A model generated the notes under the pieces. The model was not told where the DNA came from. It saw only the letters and a list, made by a program, of their open reading frames with translations, and searched no databases. From contig CAISDD010000057.1 in NCBI GenBank assembly GCA_903883985.1, forward strand, positions 1 to 10,572: 10,572 nt of DNA. The letters are read 5' to 3'. Within the stretch, counting starts at the first letter, position 1. Each line of letters opens with the position of its first letter. The stretch is from an uncultured Pseudomonadota bacterium. Its GTDB lineage: Bacteria > Pseudomonadota > Gammaproteobacteria > Burkholderiales > Thiobacillaceae. This document shows positions 5,656-10,572 of the stretch, in pieces. The position numbers were made by a program, and so were the translations under genes.

Positions 5656-7539
5656 TTGATCAACTTCGACCTGCATGCACTGTTCTCCGATGGCAAGCCG
5701 TATCTGGAAATGGCGGATGGACGGCGGGGCCATTCCGAATCAGGAGGCGTGCAAGGGGTTCTGGATTCCTTTGTCGGTGCGCTTTGTCTGTTCCTGCGTG
5801 TTACTGCCTCTGCCCGGTTCAGGCTGGATGGGGACTATCGGCTTTCCCGCTGCGTCGCCGGTGGTTGGCTGTTCCTGGGGCGTGACGTCGCTTCGCCCTC
5901 CTACTGGTTGCCGGTAGCCGCTAACCTGCGCCGCCTCGATGATCAAGGCCACATTCTGGAAGAGCGTGCCGCCGAACTGAACGAGTTCGACCTGGATGTC
6001 ACCGGGGTGAGCATCTCCTTCGGCCCCATCCCGAACCCCTGGACCCTGGATGCGGTGATCTGGCGGCTGGATGACGCCGCTCTGGTCGATGAACTGCAAG
6101 GCTGCGCGCCCATCGAGACCCAGGGATATTTCCTGCTCGGGTCGCACACGCGCTATGGCAGGCTCGCCGATGTTTACCGGCATCTGGTTCACGGCTGGGT
6201 ATACGAAGACCGCTACGCCTGGCCGTTCAAGCGCCGGATCTGTTCGGAAAACGATGCACACGCGCTGCATCTGGTCATGACCGGCTTGCAACGGGCCACC
6301 GGCAAGCGGATTTACGGCCTGCTCAAGGCGCAGTTGCTGTTATCGCTGCTGGCGCGGCAGTCGCCCGAGGGTGGTTGGCGCCACGGTGAGTGGACGCAGG
6401 ACATGGAGGCGCACTACCGCCTCAACACCAGTGCGCTGCATCTGCTCATGGATGCCTGGAGTGAAGGCCACGACCCGGTCATCGGCACGGCGATGCGGCG
6501 CGCGGCAGAGTTCCTGGCACATCAGCGTGACCGTGTGGCAGGGGGAACCTGGTTTCTCCACGATGAACTCGAGCACGATGTCCTGCGGCTCGACAAAGGG
6601 CCTTTCCGCTGGCTGAAGAGTCGCGCATTCGGCAAGACGGAAAGCAATATGCTGGTGCTGAACACTCAGCTCGACATTACGGTTGCCCTGGACCGCTTCC
6701 GTGAACTGACCGGTGACGTCCGCCTGGCGGACCACGTGCGTGCAGCCTGCCTGGCAACCCGTGAAGTGCTCGCAGCCCGGCCGGCGGAATGGCTTTACCG
6801 GCCACTGTTCAAGATGATTACGTTGACCCTGTTGCCTACTGCCCAGGCAGCAGCCCTGTCGTTGCCACTGCGCGCCCTGAAGCGCCTCGCCTGGAAATAC
6901 CTGATACCGCGCCTGCCCGATATCAAGGTTCGCTTCCCGCGCCTGGTCATGCCGGGCGGTTACGTCGACCGCGAACTCTGTGTGCGGACCTGGGCGCACC
7001 ATTATCTAACCATCAATCTGATGGATCTCGCCAGGCACCAGCGTCGCCTTCCCGACGCGGCGACCGATCGAGTCATCCACGATGTCCTGCGCTTCGCGGC
7101 CGCCAGCGGGATCGTTTTGCGCTGGAAGGAACTGAAATACGAGAAATATGCGATCGGCTTCTGGGCCGAAGCGCTGTATCACGTATGCCGCCTTTACCCC
7201 GATAACCTGGATTACCGGCGCCTGCTCGCCCAGGCCATGCTGCACCTGGCCGACCTCGCCCTGGGCCTTCCCCCTTCGCTGCTGGGCGCCAACGACGAAG
7301 CGGTGCCAGCGGAGCGGCAGATGGCCTGCCCGACCCCCCGCGAGCCGGGCATGTTGGTTGCGAACCTCGGCGATGCGGCGCACCCCGAGGTGCTGCTGGT
7401 CAACAGCGGACCACGGTCGAGTTTGCTGACCTGGGTCACCGCGCCTTGCAACCTTCGCTGGCGCCCACTGATGGGCGGAGAGTCGGCGCAACCGGATAGC
7501 ATCGCCTCACACGCGGCCTGGCTGGGTACGGCCGCATGA
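5656..7539 (+). CDS. uncharacterised 627-residue protein, alpha/alpha-toroid-like, polysaccharide cluster
   Basis: I do not recognise a named family. Residues ~200-540 are helix-rich with repeats of a kind seen in alpha/alpha-toroid enzymes (glucuronyl C5-epimerase, terpene cyclase and glycoside hydrolase folds): QSPEGGWRHGEW (235-246), RLNTSALHLLMDAW (255-268), VLNTQLDITVALDRF (334-348), WAHHYLTINLMDLARH (446-461) and YAIGFWAEALYHVCRLY (498-514). The first ~190 residues look mixed alpha/beta, and 565-605 is strand-like. No signal peptide is visible; 385-415 is hydrophobic but interrupted by basic residues. A glycan-modifying or hydrolytic role is only suggested by fold resemblance and neighbours. 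The sole start near the beginning is TTG 5656, without a Shine-Dalgarno, 15 bases after the REP pair; the next in-frame ATG (5710) would remove 18 residues. An in-frame TGA at 5626 bars earlier starts. The stop overlaps the next gene's ATG (ATGA), implying coupled translation. Confidence 0.8.
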   Translation: MINFDLHALFSDGKPYLEMADGRRGHSESGGVQGVLDSFVGALCLFLRVTASARFRLDGDYRLSRCVAGGWLFLGRDVASPSYWLPVAANLRRLDDQGHILEERAAELNEFDLDVTGVSISFGPIPNPWTLDAVIWRLDDAALVDELQGCAPIETQGYFLLGSHTRYGRLADVYRHLVHGWVYEDRYAWPFKRRICSENDAHALHLVMTGLQRATGKRIYGLLKAQLLLSLLARQSPEGGWRHGEWTQDMEAHYRLNTSALHLLMDAWSEGHDPVIGTAMRRAAEFLAHQRDRVAGGTWFLHDELEHDVLRLDKGPFRWLKSRAFGKTESNMLVLNTQLDITVALDRFRELTGDVRLADHVRAACLATREVLAARPAEWLYRPLFKMITLTLLPTAQAAALSLPLRALKRLAWKYLIPRLPDIKVRFPRLVMPGGYVDRELCVRTWAHHYLTINLMDLARHQRRLPDAATDRVIHDVLRFAAASGIVLRWKELKYEKYAIGFWAEALYHVCRLYPDNLDYRRLLAQAMLHLADLALGLPPSLLGANDEAVPAERQMACPTPREPGMLVANLGDAAHPEVLLVNSGPRSSLLTWVTAPCNLRWRPLMGGESAQPDSIASHAAWLGTAA

Positions 7540-8678
7540 AAATCGCCATCGTCAGTCCGGAGTTCCCTCCCGACATCGGCGGTGTCGAAACCTACGCTTT
7601 CGAGTTCTGCCGTGAACTGCTGCGCCGGGGGCACACGGTGACGGTGTTCACTTTGCGCCATCCTGGGGGCGAGATCGACCTGCCCGGACTGGAAGTCGTC
7701 CCCGGCCTGACGTTCACGCAGGACCTCGATCTGCGTCTGTTCGACACCTGCAAGGCCGATATCTGGCATGTGCTTAATGCGGGCTATGCCTGGCTTGCCC
7801 TGAGTGGGCGCGCCACGGTGGTCTCCATTCACGGCAACGATTTTTTACGCGCCTATGTCCCCTGTGCGCCCTTCGCGCTGGAACGCCTGCCGCTTTTATG
7901 GCGTTATTCGGATCGCGTACGCGAATTGTTGCGCCCACTCTGGTTGCGCCGTGGGCAGAAATTGTTGGCGCGCGCACTCCCTGCGGCTCGGCACATCCTC
8001 GCCAACAGCCGATATACCGAAACGGTGTTTCTCGAACGCTTTCCCGATTGCCGCGGCAAGACCTCGGTGGCCTACGTGGGCGTGAGCACACGCTTTTTTT
8101 CCGTGCCGCGCGCGGCACCTGGCACGAGCCCGATCCGGTTGCTGAGCGTGAGCCGCTTGTCCGAGCCACGCAAAAATATCGATCTGGTGCTAGCGGCTCT
8201 GGCACGCCTGAAGGATCGCCACGCATTCGAATACATCGTGGCCGGCGACGGCTTTCTGCGCGCCGATCTCGAACACCAGGCCCGGCGCCTGGGATTGGGC
8301 GACAGGGTCCGGTTTGTCGGCCGCGTGTCCGAAGCCGAATTGATGCGTCTCTATGGCGAAGCGGATCTGTTCGTTCTGGCCGCCTCGATCGTGCCAGGCA
8401 GCCACGAGGGCTTCGGCATCGTCTATCTGGAGGCGGCCGCCAGCGGCGTTCCCAGCCTGGCGGCGCGTCTGGCCGGGGCGGCGGAAGCGGTAGGTGCGGG
8501 CGAATCCGGCTATTTCGTCGACAGGCCGGACGTGGAATCGCTTTGCCTGGCGCTGGAAGCTTTCCTATCCGGTACTATCCGCTTCGAAGCAGAGACTTGC
8601 CGCGCCTTCGCCCGCCGCTTTACCTGGTCGAACGTGGCGAAAGCGGCGGAGGATGCCTACCGAACCGCCCTGGAATAG
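7536..8678 (+). CDS. family 4 glycosyltransferase (GT-B fold)
   Basis: This 380-residue retaining glycosyltransferase would add a sugar to the growing cell-surface glycan in the cytoplasm. Seen: the N-terminal SPEFPPDIGGVETYAFEF (7-24) with the glycine loop of GT4 enzymes, a domain-linking region at ~180-200, RLLSVSRLSEPRKNIDLVL (201-219), VAGDG (235-239), FVGRVSEAELMRLYGEADL (260-278) and the donor-binding SHEGFGIVYLEAAASGVP (289-306), whose E291 and E299 form the family's EX7E motif. The length is normal for GT4. The ATG lies inside the stop of the preceding gene (ATGA at 7536-7539), so expression of the two is probably coupled. Donor and acceptor cannot be read from the sequence; mannosyl-, galactosyl- and glucosyltransferases all occur in this family. 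Confidence 0.93.
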   Translation: MKIAIVSPEFPPDIGGVETYAFEFCRELLRRGHTVTVFTLRHPGGEIDLPGLEVVPGLTFTQDLDLRLFDTCKADIWHVLNAGYAWLALSGRATVVSIHGNDFLRAYVPCAPFALERLPLLWRYSDRVRELLRPLWLRRGQKLLARALPAARHILANSRYTETVFLERFPDCRGKTSVAYVGVSTRFFSVPRAAPGTSPIRLLSVSRLSEPRKNIDLVLAALARLKDRHAFEYIVAGDGFLRADLEHQARRLGLGDRVRFVGRVSEAELMRLYGEADLFVLAASIVPGSHEGFGIVYLEAAASGVPSLAARLAGAAEAVGAGESGYFVDRPDVESLCLALEAFLSGTIRFEAETCRAFARRFTWSNVAKAAEDAYRTALE

Positions 8679-8714
8679 AATGTAGACATTGCCGAGAAGC
8701 CGATTGCCGATCCC

Positions 8715-9674
8715 ATGATCCTGGATACCCTACCCATCTCTGGCCTGATCTCTGTGATCATGCCCTGCTTCAACGCCGCGCCCTATGTCGCGCAGGCGAT
8801 CGAATCGGTGATGGGGCAGAGCCATGCTGCGGTCGAACTCATCGTGGTGGACGATGGCTCGACCGATGCTTCGTTGCGTATCGTCGGCGAACTGGCCCGG
8901 CACTATCCCGGTCGCATCCGCCAACTCTTCACCAGCCGGGTGGGGCCTTATCCGGCTCGCAACCATGGGCTGCGCGTGGCGCGCGGCGAGTTCATCGCCT
9001 TCCTCGACGCCGATGACTGGTGGGCGCCGGACATCCTGGAGAAACTGCATCGCCGCCTCGCCGAACAGGGGGTGGATCTCGCCTACTGCGGCTGGAAGAA
9101 CGTAGGGGACGGGGTGAACTCCGAGCCCTACGTGCCCCCGGAATACGAAAAGGCCGACCCGGTGGAGGCCTTTTTGCGCTCCTGTCCCTGGCCCATACAC
9201 GCCGCCTTGCTGAAACGCGCAGTGGTGCAGCGTATAGGCGGCTTTTCCGAGCGCCGCTTTTCCGCCATGGACTACGATTTCTGGCTGCGTGTTTTGGCGC
9301 ACACCCGGCGAATCGCGCGCGTGCCCGAGGTCCTGGCGTTCTATCGTTGGCATGGCCAGGGTCAGGTTTCCGCCGTGAAGTGGCGCCAGGTGTTGGATGC
9401 GCTGGAGGCGCAGAAGGCATTTATCGCGGCCAATCCAGGCCTGGTGCGGCATATCTCGGTCAGGCGGAGGAAAGACCTGACCGAGGGTCAGACCTTGCGC
9501 CAGGCCTATCGCGCCTTCTGGAAACGCGACCTGGTGTCCGCGCAAAGGCTGTTTCGCCATGCCGCGGCGCATCTGACCTTCTCTTTCAAGGATCTGCGCC
9601 ACGTCCTGGTCGCCTTGCTGCCCGCGTCGTGGTATCGCAGCTTCGTCATCCTGATCGATCGGATTCATGCATGA
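8715..9674 (+). CDS. family 2 glycosyltransferase
   Basis: A 319-residue GT-A glycosyltransferase, complete and with all core motifs: ISVIMPCFNAAPYV (12-25), IVVDDGSTD (43-51), PARNHGLRVARG (80-91), the metal-binding FLDADDWW (96-103) and MDYDFWLRV (185-193). It should transfer one sugar to the lipid-linked repeat unit; the donor is unknown. Residues ~225-319 form an Arg- and Leu-rich tail with likely amphipathic helices, perhaps for membrane association. ATG 8715 is the first start after the GT4 gene, 36 bases downstream of its stop, and places the first beta strand at residue 12; a purine-rich GAGAAG lies upstream at rather long spacing. The gene ends in an ATGA overlap with the deacetylase gene. 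Confidence 0.93.
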   Translation: MILDTLPISGLISVIMPCFNAAPYVAQAIESVMGQSHAAVELIVVDDGSTDASLRIVGELARHYPGRIRQLFTSRVGPYPARNHGLRVARGEFIAFLDADDWWAPDILEKLHRRLAEQGVDLAYCGWKNVGDGVNSEPYVPPEYEKADPVEAFLRSCPWPIHAALLKRAVVQRIGGFSERRFSAMDYDFWLRVLAHTRRIARVPEVLAFYRWHGQGQVSAVKWRQVLDALEAQKAFIAANPGLVRHISVRRRKDLTEGQTLRQAYRAFWKRDLVSAQRLFRHAAAHLTFSFKDLRHVLVALLPASWYRSFVILIDRIHA

Positions 9675-10468
9675 GTCAGACCGCGCGCGTTCCCGTGCTC
9701 ATGTACCACCGGGTTGGGGTTGCCAGCAACGACTGGGAAGCGCGCTATTGCATCGGCCCGGAAGGTTTTGCGGCACACATGCGAGCGCTTTCCCGCGCCG
9801 GTTTCCTGGGTGTCACGGTGGATGCGCTGCTGGACTGGCTGGAAGGAGGTGAACGGCTGCCGGAGAAGGCGATCGTGATCACTTTCGATGATGGTTTTTG
9901 CGGCGTGCGCGACCACGCCCAGCCTGTGCTGGAAAAGTTGGGCTGGCCGTTCACCGTTTTCCTGGTCAGCGATCTCATCGGCGGCGAGGATGCCTGGACC
10001 CGGAACAGTAACCCGGCCGGCGTGACCTATCCGCTGCTAGGTGCCGATGAGATCCAAGACATGCAGCAACGCGGTTGCACTTTTCATTCCCATAGCCGCA
10101 GCCATGCCAGCCTGCCCACGCTGGACGATGCCGCACTGGCCGACCAGTTGCAGGGCTCGCGCTCGTTTCTGGCGGAGTTGCTGGGTCATGAGGCGAGCTA
10201 TATCGCGTATCCCTACGGCCATCTCGACTCGAGGGTAGAGGCCGCGACCCGCGCCGCGGGCTACCGCGCAGCCTTCGCCACACAGCCCGGTTTCAACCGC
10301 CAGGACGTGAATCGCTTCCGCATACGCCGCCTGGACATCGCGGGCACCGACACCCCGTCCATGCTAATGCGCAAGATGCGTCTGGGTAGCAACGACGGCA
10401 GCTTGGCTCACGCCGCGCGCTACTACCTCGATCGCCTGACCAGCCGCCTGCCCGGAGTCGGACGATGA
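9671..10468 (+). CDS. polysaccharide deacetylase-like protein (NodB homology, CE4)
   Basis: The 265-residue protein has the NodB-homology signature of metal-dependent carbohydrate N- or O-deacetylases (carbohydrate esterase family 4). Seen: VPVLMYHRV (7-15) as in the PgaB/PgdA-like subgroup, motif 1 TFDDG (71-75) with the catalytic base and metal-binding Asp, motif 2 HSHSRSHASL (139-148) whose H141 and H145 would bind the metal, and a YPYG motif (180-183). A long frame runs into this gene from inside the previous one; ATG 9671, which overlaps the upstream stop as ATGA, is chosen because the domain begins immediately afterwards. No signal peptide or transmembrane segment is visible, so the protein is probably cytoplasmic. 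That suggests action on a nucleotide-sugar product or lipid-linked glycan before export, unlike secreted relatives. The downstream GT2 starts in another ATGA overlap. Confidence 0.9.
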   Translation: MSQTARVPVLMYHRVGVASNDWEARYCIGPEGFAAHMRALSRAGFLGVTVDALLDWLEGGERLPEKAIVITFDDGFCGVRDHAQPVLEKLGWPFTVFLVSDLIGGEDAWTRNSNPAGVTYPLLGADEIQDMQQRGCTFHSHSRSHASLPTLDDAALADQLQGSRSFLAELLGHEASYIAYPYGHLDSRVEAATRAAGYRAAFATQPGFNRQDVNRFRIRRLDIAGTDTPSMLMRKMRLGSNDGSLAHAARYYLDRLTSRLPGVGR

Positions 10469-10572
10469 CTTGCGCCTATACCGTCGCCTTGTGCACCCAC
10501 AATCATGCAGACCGCCTGCTGCGTACCCTCTCGGATCTTCCACGGCTGAAACTTCCCAAGGCCGAATGGGAA
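10465..10572 (+). CDS. family 2 glycosyltransferase, N-terminal part, runs off the window
   Basis: The last 108 bases encode the first 36 residues of a further GT2 enzyme. Seen: YTVALCTHNHADRLLRTLSD (5-24), the first beta strand and nucleotide-binding loop typical of GT-A glycosyltransferases of this type, followed by LPKAEWE, which in relatives leads directly into the second strand and the VVDNxS motif lying beyond the edge. The ATG overlaps the deacetylase stop (ATGA at 10465-10468), so it continues the same coupled operon. The 3' end is not in the window. Confidence 0.75.
   Translation, partial: MTCAYTVALCTHNHADRLLRTLSDLPRLKLPKAEWE

Noticed and set aside
8730..9668. 312-codon minus-strand frame opposite the second GT2
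   Set aside because: Antisense shadow with no motif support; the plus strand has every GT2 core motif.
7898..10468. Frame +2 open almost without interruption over 2.5 kb (7898-9016, then 9020 onward) across the GT4 and GT2 genes
   Set aside because: Only the part from 9671 shows family motifs (deacetylase). The rest is low-complexity Arg/Gly/Ala-rich translation, as expected of an out-of-phase frame in GC-rich coding DNA.

Overview
The window is part of a surface-polysaccharide (O-antigen, capsule or exopolysaccharide) biosynthesis and export cluster from a Gram-negative bacterium. Every gene that can be called lies on the + strand. Most of the window is GC-rich with a proteobacterial look; a hand count of bases 7201-7260 gives 41 G+C of 60. 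A REP-type palindrome pair headed by GTAG points more specifically to a gammaproteobacterium, but the genus cannot be named from this sequence.

Layout. 83-1342 encodes the ATPase of an ABC polysaccharide exporter (Wzt type, with a C-terminal substrate-recognition domain). 1360-2025 encodes a small SAM-dependent methyltransferase. 2112-2595 is a scar: the first ~68 codons of a family 2 glycosyltransferase run into junk carrying short direct repeats, then into the last ~70 codons of a GDP-mannose 4,6-dehydratase gene that also carries a one-base frameshift. About 2600-4520 is a distinctly AT-rich block (line counts of 17/60 and 19/60 G+C) with one gene for a protein with two tandem GT2 domains; it looks acquired from another source. 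From 4521 the composition returns to GC-rich: a rhamnosyltransferase-like GT2 (4521-5546), a REP pair (5573-5640), a 627-residue protein of unknown function with alpha/alpha-toroid-like features (5656-7539), a GT4 glycosyltransferase (7536-8678), a GT2 (8715-9674), a polysaccharide deacetylase-like protein (9671-10468) and the first 36 codons of another GT2 (10465 to the window end).

How they fit together (inference). The glycosyltransferases would assemble a repeat unit or chain on a lipid carrier at the cytoplasmic face of the inner membrane. The methyltransferase and deacetylase would modify sugars, and the Wzt-type ATPase with an unseen Wzm permease would export the product. Three junctions in the second half are ATGA start/stop overlaps, so those genes are probably translationally coupled. 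The left half shows decay and replacement of sugar genes, as expected of a cluster under diversifying exchange. No mobile-element gene, CRISPR array, rRNA or tRNA was recognised. I see no clearly new multi-gene system; the least explained items are the 627-residue protein and the scar beside the AT-rich island.
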